Positions 17,685-26,496 of a stretch of 64,000 bases of DNA are shown here, piece after piece. Origin of the DNA: Pseudonocardia broussonetiae (lineage in GTDB: Bacteria > Actinomycetota > Actinomycetes > Mycobacteriales > Pseudonocardiaceae). Numbering within the stretch: the stretch's first letter is position 1; the number at the start of each line of letters is the position of its first letter. The translations under genes were made by a program, and so were the position numbers. A model generated the notes under the pieces. It saw nothing but the letters and a program-made list of their open reading frames with translations. It did not search any database and was not told the origin of the DNA. The stretch is taken from the NCBI RefSeq assembly GCF_013155125.1, contig NZ_CP053564.1:69501-133500 (forward strand), written 5' to 3'.

Positions 17685-18189
17685 GGTGGAGCTCCTTCGC
17701 TCGCACTGCGGGACAGGAACGTGCAGGTACGGCTCACCAGGCGGGACACGAGGTCCCCGACGGCGCCGATCGCGGCGTCGGCGGCGGCGTCGTCGTCGAG
17801 GTCGCGGGTGTCGACGCCCATCGCGTCGGCGATCACCCGCAGCCGGGGCAGGGTCTGCGCCCGGGTGAACTCCATGACCAGCGGCAGCATGATGATCGCG
17901 GAGGTCACCCCGTGGACCATGTCGAACTCGGCGGCGAGCTGGTGCCCGATGCCGTGCGAGAGGCCCACCCCGACGTGGGGCAGCCCGAAGATCGACAGCC
18001 AGGTGCCGAGCAGGCAGTCCGTCCGGGCCTGCTCGTCGTGCGGGTCCGCGGCGCTGCCCGCACCGCGTAGGTCACGCGCCGCTCACCGAGGACGAACGCG
18101 TCTCGGGCCGGGTAGCGCGCGAGGGCCTCGACGATCACGTCGCTGCAGGAGGGGCCCACCCGGTGGTGGAGGGTCGGTCCGGGAGCCAC
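17681..18189 (-). pseudogene. Chimeric remnant: acyl-CoA synthetase N-terminus joined to iron-ADH C-terminus
   Basis: From a GTG at 18189 (GGAGAGGGGAGA upstream) about 40 codons read as the N-terminus of an AMP-dependent acyl-CoA synthetase (DVIVEALARYPARDAFVLGE, RRVTYA). Around 18066 the homology switches, in another frame, to the C-terminus of an iron-containing alcohol dehydrogenase/maleylacetate reductase (CLLGTWLSIFGLPHVGVGLS, HGIGHQLAAEFDMVHGVTSA) running to the stop at 17681. The rest of the ligase and the first half of the dehydrogenase are missing. One deletion between two neighbouring operon genes explains this. Metal-site His residues remain in HGIGHQ, but the product cannot be functional. 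Confidence 0.75.
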
Positions 18190-18248
18190 GTCGCTCTCCC
18201 CTCTCCGCGCTGCGCCACGGCGCGCGCTCGGCGTCGGCGGCAATATTG

Positions 18249-18262
18249 ACTTATCAGTAAGT
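18249..18262. promoter_or_regulatory. AT-rich palindromic operator candidate
   Basis: ACTTA-TCAG-TAAGT, an exact inverted repeat in an AT-rich island (18241-18275) that contrasts with the surrounding GC. It lies between the divergent starts of two broken genes. The form and spacing suit TetR/AcrR-type regulators of fatty-acid or steroid catabolism; the cognate protein could be the TetR at 21538. It is intact although both flanking genes are ruined. Confidence 0.5.
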
Positions 18263-18294
18263 ATTTTGCAATCCTCGGACGGCAGGTAGTCACC

Positions 18295-18759
18295 GTGGAC
18301 GGAAGGCGCGCCGTGCGAGACGTCAGCATCGCCGGGGTCGGGATCACCGGTTCCGGCACGTTCCCCGACACCTCCCTGCGCGCACCGGGCACCGCCGCGA
18401 TCGACGAGGCGCTCGCCGACGCCGGTCTCGCGCCCGTCGACGTGGACCTGGTCGTGCACGCCGCGGGCAGCTCGACCGCCGTGCCCGTGCGGCCCGGGAG
18501 AAAGCCTGAAGCTCCTGCACTCGGGGGCGACCCGGCTCGGCGGACGCGTGCCGGTCGACCCGAGCGGAGGGCTCGTCTCCCGCGGGCACCGGTCGGCGAG
18601 ACCGGCGCGGCACAGCTCGTCGAGCTCGTCACCCGGCTCCGCGGCCGGGCGGGCGACCGGCAGGTCGACTCCGCCCGCGTCGCGCTCGCCGAGAACGCCG
18701 GCGGCCACACCCATCCCGAGGGCGCAGCGTGCGTCGTCACGATCCTCAGCAAGGACTGA
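18295..18759 (+). pseudogene. Internally deleted, frameshifted thiolase/lipid-transfer protein
   Basis: The first 58 codons match a thiolase-like N-terminus ([40 protein letters not shown]). Then about 250 residues, including the catalytic Cys, are absent. In another frame the sequence resumes as [31 protein letters not shown]. One base is missing near 18588-18591, where RGHPVGETG would be expected, after which the original frame continues to the normal thiolase C-terminus ([20 protein letters not shown]). The open frame is therefore accidental and the product is not a working thiolase. Confidence 0.75.
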
Positions 18760-18764
18760 TCACC

Positions 18765-19580
18765 ATGACCTCCACCCTGACCGGCACCACCGTGCTGCGG
18801 GAACGCCGTGGCGCCGCGCTCTGGCTGCGGCTCAACCGGCCCGACGTGCTCAACGGCATCGACCAGGACGTCCTCGACGGCCTCACCGCGGGCCTCGACG
18901 CCGCCGCCGCGGACCCCGACGTGCGCGTCGTCGTCCTCGCGGCGGCCGGCCCGGCCTTCTGCGCCGGTGCGGACCTGCGCTACGCCCGGTCCCTCGCCGA
19001 CGTCCCCGCGCCGCCCGGCAGCGCGAGTGCGGGCAACGCGTTCCTGCACCGCGTCCGCGCCGTCCTCGACGTCGTCGAGTCCTTCCCCAAGCCGGTGATC
19101 GCCGCGGTGAACGGGATCGCGGTCGGCGGCGGCCTCGAGCTGCTCCTGGTGTGCGACCTGGTCGTCGCCTCCCGCACCGCGCGGATCGGCGACGGTCACG
19201 CGGTCTACGGGCAGATCCCCGGCGGGGGCGCCTCCGTCCGGCTCGTCCGGCGGCTCGGCCTCTCCACCGCGAAGCACCTGCTGTTCACCGGTGAGCTGCA
19301 CCCCGCCGAGCGCTACCTCGGCACCGACCTCGTGGTCGACGTGGTCGACCCCGACGAGCTCGTCCCCGCCGTCGACCGGCTGGCCGCGACGGTCGCCGGC
19401 CGCAGCCCCGTGGGGCTCGCGACGATGAAGCGGCTGGCCAACGACGCGCACGACACCCCGCTGCCGGTCGCGGTCCTGCGGGAGCTCGAGGCCTCCGCCC
19501 TGCACGAGCGCTCCGCCGACTGGCGGGAGGGCATCACCGCCTTCGCCGAGAAGCGCACCCCCGATTTCCCCGGCCACTAG
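18765..19580 (+). CDS. Enoyl-CoA hydratase/isomerase family protein
   Basis: 271 residues. Crotonase-fold motifs are present: AFCAGADLRYARS (first oxyanion-hole backbone) and NGIAVGGGLELLLVCDLVVA (second), then GQIPGGGASVRLVRRLG. The usual active-site Glu in the latter stretch is not in the standard place, so it may be an isomerase or hydrolase rather than a simple hydratase. It lies 5 bp after the thiolase remnant and 9 bp before an SDR, in what was a beta-oxidation-like operon. Confidence 0.86.
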   Translation: MTSTLTGTTVLRERRGAALWLRLNRPDVLNGIDQDVLDGLTAGLDAAAADPDVRVVVLAAAGPAFCAGADLRYARSLADVPAPPGSASAGNAFLHRVRAVLDVVESFPKPVIAAVNGIAVGGGLELLLVCDLVVASRTARIGDGHAVYGQIPGGGASVRLVRRLGLSTAKHLLFTGELHPAERYLGTDLVVDVVDPDELVPAVDRLAATVAGRSPVGLATMKRLANDAHDTPLPVAVLRELEASALHERSADWREGITAFAEKRTPDFPGH

Positions 19581-19589
19581 GAGACACCC

Positions 19590-20375
19590 GTGAACGTCCT
19601 GGACATGACCGACCGCGTCGCCCTCGTGACCGGCGCCGGACAGGGGGTCGGCCGGCAGGTCGCCCTGCACATCGCCGCCCACGGCGGCGCCGTGGTGGTC
19701 AACGACTACCACCTCGACCGCGCCGAGTCGGTCGCCGCCGAGATCACCGGGCAGGGCGGCCGGGCCGTCGGCCTGCGCTGCGACGTCACCGACCTCGACG
19801 CGGTGACCGCGATGGTGGCGCAGGGGGCCGAACGGCTCGGACCGATCGACGTGCTGGTCAACAACGCGGGCAACGCCGGACCCGCCGAGAACGCGCTCGA
19901 CCGCACACCGCCGTTCTGGGAGACCGGCCCGAAGGACTGGGAGCCCTGGATCGCGACCAACTTCTACGGGGTCCTGCACTCCTGCCGGGCCGTGCTGCCC
20001 GGCATGGTCGAGCGCGGCTACGGCCGGGTCGTCTCCGTGATCTCCGACGCCGGCCGCACGGGCGAGCCCCACCTCGCCGTCTACGGCGGGGCCAAGGCGG
20101 GCGCGGCCGGCTTCAGCCGCGGGCTCGCGAAGGCGGTGGGGCGGCACGGGATCACCGTGAACTGCGTGGCGCTGTCGACGATCAACACCCCGGGGGTCGC
20201 CTCGGTCATCGCCGATCCCGAGGTGGCCAGGAAGGCGCTGCGCAGCTACGTCGTCCGCCGCTTCGGCGAGCCGACCGACGCCGCCAACGCCGTGCTGTTC
20301 CTCGCCTCGGACGCGGCGTCGTGGGTGACCGGGCAGACGTACCCGGTCAACGGCGGATACGCGATCACGCCGTGA
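19590..20375 (+). CDS. Short-chain dehydrogenase/reductase
   Basis: 261 residues. Nucleotide motif TGAGQGVG (14-21), NNAG (91-94), catalytic Ser152, Tyr165 and Lys169, all intact. GTG start after GGAGACAC. Probably a 3-hydroxyacyl-CoA or secondary-alcohol dehydrogenase working with the hydratase upstream and the CoA-transferase downstream (4-bp GTGA overlap). The substrate is unknown. Confidence 0.87.
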   Translation: MNVLDMTDRVALVTGAGQGVGRQVALHIAAHGGAVVVNDYHLDRAESVAAEITGQGGRAVGLRCDVTDLDAVTAMVAQGAERLGPIDVLVNNAGNAGPAENALDRTPPFWETGPKDWEPWIATNFYGVLHSCRAVLPGMVERGYGRVVSVISDAGRTGEPHLAVYGGAKAGAAGFSRGLAKAVGRHGITVNCVALSTINTPGVASVIADPEVARKALRSYVVRRFGEPTDAANAVLFLASDAASWVTGQTYPVNGGYAITP

Positions 20376-21505
20376 GCGCCCAGCCGGTCCGGCCGCTGGA
20401 CGGGTACCGCGTCGTCAGCCTGGCCGAGCAGTACCCCGGCCCCTTCGCCACGATGGTCCTGGGCGACCTCGGGGCGGACGTCGTGCAGGTGGAGCGCCCG
20501 CAGGGCGGCGACCCGTCCCGGGCCTTCCCGGGCCACCACGCCGCGCTCAACCGCGGGAAGCGCTCGGTCGCGCTGGACCTGAAGACGCCGTCCGGGCTCG
20601 CGGCGTGCCGGGCCCTGGTCGCACGGGCCGACGTGCTGGTGGAGGGCTTCCGCCCGGGCGTGCTCGACCGGCTGGGGCTCTCCCCCGCCGACCTCACCCG
20701 CGACCACCCCGGCCTGGTGGTCGTCTCCGTCTCCGGCTTCGGCCAGGACGGCCCCTACCGCGACCGGCCGGCCCACGACCTGTCGTTCCAGGCCGTCGCG
20801 GGCCTGCTCGACGCGGAGGCGCCGGTGGTGCCCCAGGTCGCGCTGGCCGACGTCGCCGCCGGGCTGTTCGCCGCGATCGCCGCGCTCACCGGCCTGGCGG
20901 GGCGGGCGACCGGGGGGCGCGGCGGGCACTACGACGTCGGCATGTTCGACGCGCTGGTGTCCTTCGTGGTCACCCGGCTCGTGCCCGTCGCGAACGGGAT
21001 GCCGGCCGACGCGCTCGGGCAGGACCCCGGGTACGGCCTGTTCGCCACCGCCGACGGGCGCTGGATCTCGCTCTCCATCGTGTTCGAGGACCACTTCTGG
21101 CGGGCGCTCTGCGCGGTATCGGGGCTCGACGCGCTGGCCGGCCTCACCGCGCCGGAGCGCGCCGCCCGGCGCGACGGGGTGCGGGCCGAGCTGGCCCGGC
21201 GCATCGCCGCCGAGCCCCTGGCCCACTGGGAGCGGGTGCTGCCGGCGGCGGGCGTCGCGTACGGCGCCGTGCAGGACCTGGCCGGGCTGGTCGAGGACCC
21301 GCACCTGCGGGGTCGGGGGCTCCTGCAGACCGTCGAGGGCCGCCGCCACCTGCGGCAGCCGCTCGTCGTCGACGGCACCGCTCCCGGTCCGCGCAGCGGC
21401 GTGCCCGGGCTCGGGGCGCACACCGGGGAGGTCCTGCGGGAGGCGGGCGTGGCGGAGGAGACGGTGGCGGCGGTGCTCGGGGCGGCGCTGACGGGGCGAG
21501 GCTGA
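20372..21505 (+). CDS. Family III CoA-transferase (CaiB/BaiF type)
   Basis: 377 residues from the GTG at 20372 that overlaps the SDR stop. N-terminal YPGPFATMVLGDLGADVVQV, VEGFRPGVLDRLG and the catalytic Asp136 in AHDLSFQAVAG match formyl-CoA/bile-acid/carnitine CoA-transferases and alpha-methylacyl-CoA racemases. With the hydratase and dehydrogenase it probably activates a carboxylic acid by CoA exchange before beta-oxidation. The pair of motifs favours a transferase over a racemase, without proof. Confidence 0.87.
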   Translation: MSAQPVRPLDGYRVVSLAEQYPGPFATMVLGDLGADVVQVERPQGGDPSRAFPGHHAALNRGKRSVALDLKTPSGLAACRALVARADVLVEGFRPGVLDRLGLSPADLTRDHPGLVVVSVSGFGQDGPYRDRPAHDLSFQAVAGLLDAEAPVVPQVALADVAAGLFAAIAALTGLAGRATGGRGGHYDVGMFDALVSFVVTRLVPVANGMPADALGQDPGYGLFATADGRWISLSIVFEDHFWRALCAVSGLDALAGLTAPERAARRDGVRAELARRIAAEPLAHWERVLPAAGVAYGAVQDLAGLVEDPHLRGRGLLQTVEGRRHLRQPLVVDGTAPGPRSGVPGLGAHTGEVLREAGVAEETVAAVLGAALTGRG

Positions 21506-21537
21506 TGGGGCAAGACTGATGGGGCAGTATTGGTCTC

Positions 21538-22110
21538 ATGGCGCGAGGACGGGCGACGGACACCACCGCTCTGGTCGCCGCCGCGGGAGAGGCGTTCCGC
21601 CGCAAGGGGTACCGCAACGCCACGATCGACGACATCGCCGAGGCGGCCGGGATCTCCCGCCCGACCGTCTACAAGTACACGCGCAGCAAGCAGCACCTCC
21701 TCGACCTGATGGTCGAGGAGGTCACCAGCGACCTGCGGCGTCGGCTCGCGGAGGTCCTCGACAGCGGGGAGCCGCCGGAGACCCGGCTGCGCGGGATGAT
21801 CTCCGGTCACATCGAGGCCGCGTCGGCCAACCGCACCTTCTACGCGATCGTCTTCAGCGAGGAGGTCGAGCTGTCCGAGCAGGGCCGCGCGTCGTTCCGC
21901 GCCTGGGCCCACGACCGCACGCGCGACTTCCGGCTGCTGCTCGACGAGTGCGTCCCGGAGGGCAGCCGCATCGACACGACGATCGCGGCGAACCTGGTCC
22001 TGTCCATGCTCTCCACCCTCTACCGCTGGTACGACCCGGCGGGGCCGGTCACGCCCGAGCAGCTCTCCCAGCAGATCGAGGAGCTGCTCGGGGCGCTGTT
22101 CCGGCACTGA
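21538..22110 (+). CDS. TetR-family transcriptional regulator
   Basis: 190 residues. Residues 10-57 are a typical TetR DNA-binding domain (AAGEAFRRKGYRNATIDDIA, EAAGISRPTVYKYTRSKQHL). The C-terminal part is helical and ligand-binding in kind. It sits 32 bp after the CoA-transferase on the same strand and probably controls this operon. The ACTTATCAGTAAGT palindrome at 18249 is a possible target. Confidence 0.88.
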   Translation: MARGRATDTTALVAAAGEAFRRKGYRNATIDDIAEAAGISRPTVYKYTRSKQHLLDLMVEEVTSDLRRRLAEVLDSGEPPETRLRGMISGHIEAASANRTFYAIVFSEEVELSEQGRASFRAWAHDRTRDFRLLLDECVPEGSRIDTTIAANLVLSMLSTLYRWYDPAGPVTPEQLSQQIEELLGALFRH

Positions 22111-22130
22111 GCCCTCCCCCGCCGGAGCGG

Positions 22131-23132
22131 TCAGGAGGAGGAGAAGGCCGCGTCGAAGGCCGCGGACGGCGGGTCGAAGGCCTGGCGGCGCACGAACTCC
22201 AGCGCCTCGGGCGCCCCGACGAGCCGGTCCATCCCCGCGTCCTCCCACTCCACGGAGATCGGGCCGTCGTAGCCGATCGTGTTGAGCATCCGGAAGCACG
22301 CCTCCCACGGGACGTCGCCGTGCCCGGTGGACACGAAGTCCCAGCCGCGGCGCGGGTCGGCCCACGCCAGGTGCGAGCCCATCCGCCCGTTGCGGCCGTT
22401 GCCGACCTGGCGCTTCGCGTCCTTGCAGTCCACGTGGTAGATCCGGTCCTTAAAGTCCCACAGGAAGCCGACCGGGTCGAGGTCCTGCCACACGAAGTGG
22501 CTGGGGTCCCAGTTGAGGCCGAACGCCGGGCGGTGCTCGACAGCCTCCAGGGCCGCGACGGTCGTCCAGTAGTCGTAGGCGATCTCGCTGGGGTGGACCT
22601 CGTGGGCGAACCGCACGCCGACCTCGTCGAACACGTCGAGGATCGGGTTCCAGCGGTCGGCGAAGTCGCGGTAGCCGGCGTCGACCATCGACTGCGGCAC
22701 CGGCGGGAACATCGCCACGGTCTTCCAGATGCTCGACCCGGTGAACCCGACGACCGTGTCGACGCCCAGCGCGGCGGCGGCCCGCGCGGTGGCCTGCATC
22801 TCCTCGGCGGCTCGGCGGCGGACGCCCTCGGCGTCGCCGTCGCCCCACACCCGGTCGGACAGGATGCCGCGGTGGCGCTCGTCGATCGGGTCGTCGCACA
22901 CGGCCTGCCCGGCGAGGTGGTTGGAGATCGCGAAGACCTGCAACCCGTGCTCGTCGAGGATGTCGCGGCGGCCCTGCACGTAGGAGGGGTCCTCCGCGGC
23001 GGCGACAACGTCGAGGTGGTCGCCCCAGCAGGCGATCTCCAGGCCGTCGTAGCCCCACTCCCCCGCCAGGCGCGCCACCTCCTCGAAGGGCAGGTCGGCC
23101 CACTGGCCGGTGAACAGCGTGACGGGCCTCAT
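22131..23132 (-). CDS. Sugar phosphate isomerase/epimerase (AP-endonuclease-2 TIM barrel)
   Basis: 333 residues. Xylose-isomerase-like TIM barrel with [59 protein letters not shown] and the terminal SVEWEDAG, which supply the usual Glu/Asp/His metal ligands. Relatives include IolE, IolI and 3-keto-glycoside-processing enzymes. Its ATG overlaps the stop of the Gfo/Idh gene, making it the last gene of the sugar module. It converges with the TetR gene. Confidence 0.86.
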   Translation of the reverse strand: MRPVTLFTGQWADLPFEEVARLAGEWGYDGLEIACWGDHLDVVAAAEDPSYVQGRRDILDEHGLQVFAISNHLAGQAVCDDPIDERHRGILSDRVWGDGDAEGVRRRAAEEMQATARAAAALGVDTVVGFTGSSIWKTVAMFPPVPQSMVDAGYRDFADRWNPILDVFDEVGVRFAHEVHPSEIAYDYWTTVAALEAVEHRPAFGLNWDPSHFVWQDLDPVGFLWDFKDRIYHVDCKDAKRQVGNGRNGRMGSHLAWADPRRGWDFVSTGHGDVPWEACFRMLNTIGYDGPISVEWEDAGMDRLVGAPEALEFVRRQAFDPPSAAFDAAFSSS

Positions 23133-24313
23133 GATCCGATCTCCTCCCAGTTGCTGCCCCCGGCGGCCGAGCGCGCGACGGCGTCGAGCACGAGCTGCAC
23201 CTGCAGCCCGTCGGCGAACGACGGCGACGGCCCGGTCCCGGCGGCCAGGTCACGCACGAGGTCGGCGACCTCGTGGACGAAGGTGTGCTCGTAGCCCAGC
23301 CCGTGGCCGGGCGGCCACCAGGCGCCCGCGTACGGGTGGTCGGCCTCGGTGACGAGGATCCGGCGGAAGCCCGCCGTGACCGCGTCCTCGGTGCCGTCGT
23401 AGAACTCCAGCTCGTTCATGGCCTCGAAGTCGAACGCCAGCGAGCCGAGGCTGCCGTTGACCTCCAGCCGCAGGGCGTTCTTGCGGCCCGTCGCGAAGCG
23501 CGTCGCCTCGAAGCTCGCCAGGCCGCCCCCGGCGAGCCGGCCGACGAACAGTGCGGCGTCGTCGACGGTGACCGGCCCGCGGCCCGTCCCGCCCGACGCG
23601 GCGAGGCCGTGCGCGTCGGCCGGCAGGGGCCGCTCGCGCACGAACGTCTCGGTGAGTGCGGAGACACCGGTGAGCGCCTGGCCCGTGACGAACTGGGCGA
23701 GGTCGACGACGTGCGCCCCGATGTCGCCCAGCGCCCCGGACCCGGCCCGCTCCTCCTGCAGCCGCCAGACCAGCGGGAACTCCGGGTCGACGATCCAGTC
23801 CTGCAGGTACGCGCCGCGGACGTGGCGCACCTCCCCGATGCGGCCCTGCTCCACCAGCCGCCGGGCCAGCGCGACGGCGGGCACGCGGCGGTAGTTGAAC
23901 CCCACCATGGCGTGCACGCCCCGCGCCCGGGCCCGCTCCGCCGCGGCCACCATCACCCGGGCCTCCTCCACCGAGTTGGCCAGCGGCTTCTCGCACAGCA
24001 CGTGCTTGCCCGCGTCCAGCGCCGCGACCGCGATCTCCGCGTGCGTGTCGCCCGGCGTGCAGACGTCGACGAGTGCGACGTCGTCACGCCGCAGCAGCGC
24101 CTTCCAGTCCGTCTCGGCCTCCCGCCAGCCCAGCCGGGCTGCTGCCGCGCGGGCGCGCCCCGCGTCGCGGCCGCAGAGCACCGCCATGTCCGGCTCCCAC
24201 GGCAGGTCGAAGAAGCGCCCCGCCGTGCGCCACGCCTGGGAGTGGGCCGCGCCCATGAAGGCGTGGCCCACGAGGCCGATCCCGAGCGCGGGCTTCGGGG
24301 GGCCGGGCGTCAC
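23129..24313 (-). CDS. Gfo/Idh/MocA-family oxidoreductase
   Basis: 394 residues from the GTG at 24313 that overlaps the binding-protein stop (GTGA). The Rossmann N-terminus is [18 protein letters not shown], and the catalytic Lys is in the family EKP motif (CEKPLAN, 108-110). The C-terminal domain includes [20 protein letters not shown] with the conserved Asp/His pair. It would oxidise a hydroxyl of a sugar or inositol with NAD(P). Flanked by an epimerase and a ribose-type importer, so it probably acts on the imported sugar. Confidence 0.88.
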   Translation of the reverse strand: MTPGPPKPALGIGLVGHAFMGAAHSQAWRTAGRFFDLPWEPDMAVLCGRDAGRARAAAARLGWREAETDWKALLRRDDVALVDVCTPGDTHAEIAVAALDAGKHVLCEKPLANSVEEARVMVAAAERARARGVHAMVGFNYRRVPAVALARRLVEQGRIGEVRHVRGAYLQDWIVDPEFPLVWRLQEERAGSGALGDIGAHVVDLAQFVTGQALTGVSALTETFVRERPLPADAHGLAASGGTGRGPVTVDDAALFVGRLAGGGLASFEATRFATGRKNALRLEVNGSLGSLAFDFEAMNELEFYDGTEDAVTAGFRRILVTEADHPYAGAWWPPGHGLGYEHTFVHEVADLVRDLAAGTGPSPSFADGLQVQLVLDAVARSAAGGSNWEEIGS

Positions 24314-25367
24314 GACTCGAACCCGAGGGGCAGGTAGGTGTCCACGTTCTCCTTGGTGATCGTGGCCGAGGCCAGCGTGATCGAGGTCGGCACCTCCTTC
24401 TCGACCAGGTCGCCCATGCCGCGGTTCTGTGCGACCAGGCGGGCCAGCGCCATCGCCGAGGACGCCATCGTCGGGCTGTAGGTGACGGTGGCCTTGAGCA
24501 CCGAGGTGTCGGCCTTGATCTCGCGCATGGCGTTGGCCGAGCCCGCGCCGCCGACCATGAAGAACTCGCTGCGCCCGGCCTGGGTGATCGCCGCCAGGAC
24601 GCCGATGCCCTGGTCGTCGTCGTGGTTCCACACCGCGTCCAGCTGCGGGGCGGCCTGCAGCAGGTTCGCGGTCACCCGCTGCCCGCCCTGGGCGGTGAAG
24701 TCCGCGGCCTGCCGCGGCCCGACGGCGAACCCGAACGAGGCCAGCGCGTCGGAGAACCCCTGGCTCCGGGCCTGGGTCAGGGGCAGGTTGTCGATCCCGG
24801 CGATCTCCCCGATGATCGGGTTCGCCACCCCGGCCTCACGCAGCCGGGTCCCGATGTAGGTGCCCGCGGACACGCCCATGCCGTAGTTGTCCCCACCGAT
24901 CCAGGTCCGGTAGGCCAGCGGCGAGTCGAAGATCCGGTCCAGGTTGATCACCGGGATACCCGCGTCCATCGCCCGACGGCCCAGCGAGGTGAGCTGGCTG
25001 CCGTCGTTGGGCAGGATCACCAGCGCATCCACACCCTGGTTGATCAGCGTCTCGACCGCGGCGATCTGCTGGGTGATGTCGTTGGTCGGGTTCACCGCCT
25101 CCAACGTCACATCCGGGTACTGCCCGGCCTGCGCCTGGGCGTTCGCCGCGATCGCGGCGATCCAGCCGTGGTCCGCGGCCGGGGCCGAGAACCCGATCGT
25201 GACCGGGGTGCCGGGCTCGGCGTTGTCCCCCCGCGGCTGGGGGCGGTGTTGGTACCGGCCGCGGTCGGGGCGGCGGCGTTGCTGGTGCACGCCGTGGTCA
25301 GCGCGGCACCCACACCGAGGGCGCCGACGAGGAAACCGCGGCGCGCGAGAGCGGACGAGTCGGACAT
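24310..25367 (-). pseudogene. Sugar ABC transporter binding lipoprotein with a frameshift in a G6 tract
   Basis: The N-terminus at 25367 reads MSDSSALARRGFLVGALGVG then ALTTACTS: a twin-arginine-like signal with lipobox Cys27, preceded by GAAGGAG. After about 45 codons the frame must change at six G (plus-strand C run 25227-25232). The mature protein then continues as GDNAEPGTPVTIGFSAPAAD through to the stop at 24310, a complete ribose/xylose-type periplasmic binding protein. All later family blocks are intact, so this is either a recent mutation, a phase-variable homopolymer or a sequencing error. The rest of the importer is intact. Confidence 0.78.
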
Positions 25368-25411
25368 GAGAAGGGCACTCCTTCGTGCAAAGGGGGACGT
25401 GCGGGGGCCGA

Positions 25412-25458
25412 GAAGAGGGGAACCGGGAAGAGGGGGAACCGGGAAGAGGGGGAACGGG
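25412..25458. repeat. Three tandem 15/16-bp repeats between binding-protein and permease genes
   Basis: GAAGAGGGGAACCGG (25412-25426), GAAGAGGGGGAACCGG (25427-25442) and GAAGAGGGGGAACGGG (25443-25458). The array abuts the stop codon of the minus-strand permease gene and fills most of the 91-bp gap. On the transcript it is a pyrimidine-rich (C/U) stretch upstream of the binding-protein ribosome site. Confidence 0.85.
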
Positions 25459-26496
25459 TCAGGTGGAGGTGCGCTGGGCGCGGGTCTGGATCAGGACCGC
25501 GACCACGATGATCACGCCCTTGGCGATGTTCTGGACCTCGGTCGCCAGGTTGTTCAGCACGAACAGGTTCGTGATCGTGGTGAACACCAGCACCCCGAGG
25601 ATCGAACCGATCAGCGTGCCGCGACCACCGGTCAACAACGTCCCGCCGATGATCACCGCGGCGATCGCGTCGAGCTCGTAGAGCGTGCCGTGGGTGCTCG
25701 ACCCCGTCGTCGTCAACGAGGCGATCATGATCGCGGCGATGCCGCAGCACAGCCCGGACAGCACGTAGAGCGCGATCGTGTGCCGCTTCACGTCCAGCCC
25801 GGCCAGACGGGCCGCCTCGGGGTTGCCGCCGATCGCGAACGTGCGCCGCCCGAACGTGGTCCGGTTGAGCAGCACCCACCCCAGCGCCACCACCGCGGCG
25901 AAGATGTAGACCAGCAGCGGGATCCCCAACAGCCGGGTGTTGGCGATCCCGGCGATCACCGGGTCGACCACGATCTGGCTGCGCCGCCCCGAGATCCGCT
26001 CCGCCAACCCCTGCGCGGTGATCAGCATCGCCAGCGTCACGATGAACGGCACGATCCGGCCGTAGGCGATCAACAGGCCGTTGACCAGACCCGCCCCCGC
26101 CCCCACCGCCAACGCGCAGAAGATCATCACCCAGGGCCCGTAGGACTGGGTCGCGACCGTGGTCGCCCACACCGAGGCCAGGGCCATCACCTTGCCCACC
26201 GACAGGTCGATACCCCCGCCGATGATCACAAACGTGACCCCCACGGTGATCACACCGATGATCGACGCGGAGGTCAGGATCGTCAGCAGGTTCGACGTCG
26301 TGGCGAACGTGTCGGCGGTCGACACCCCCACCACGCACAGCAGCACCAGCACCGCGACCAGACCCAGGTTGCGCCCGGCCCCGCTGTCGAGCAGCCGCGC
26401 CGCACGCGACGGGCCCCGGCCCGCGGCCGAGGCGGCCTTCTCGACCCGTCCGCTCTCGTCGGCGGCCGGCGCCGTGACCAGCTCCTGGTCAGCCAT
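25459..26496 (-). CDS. Ribose/xylose-type ABC transporter permease
   Basis: 345 residues, about nine or ten membrane segments. RbsC-type blocks include IGVITVGVTFVIIGGGIDLS VGKVMAL, NGLLIAYGRIVPFIVTLAML and GRRTFAIGGNPEAARLAGLD (coupling loop), then GGRGTLIGSILGVLVFTTI. Its start overlaps the stop of the ATPase gene by 8 bp. Together with the ATPase and the lipoprotein it forms a carbohydrate uptake (CUT2) importer. Confidence 0.9.
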   Translation of the reverse strand: MADQELVTAPAADESGRVEKAASAAGRGPSRAARLLDSGAGRNLGLVAVLVLLCVVGVSTADTFATTSNLLTILTSASIIGVITVGVTFVIIGGGIDLSVGKVMALASVWATTVATQSYGPWVMIFCALAVGAGAGLVNGLLIAYGRIVPFIVTLAMLITAQGLAERISGRRSQIVVDPVIAGIANTRLLGIPLLVYIFAAVVALGWVLLNRTTFGRRTFAIGGNPEAARLAGLDVKRHTIALYVLSGLCCGIAAIMIASLTTTGSSTHGTLYELDAIAAVIIGGTLLTGGRGTLIGSILGVLVFTTITNLFVLNNLATEVQNIAKGVIIVVAVLIQTRAQRTST

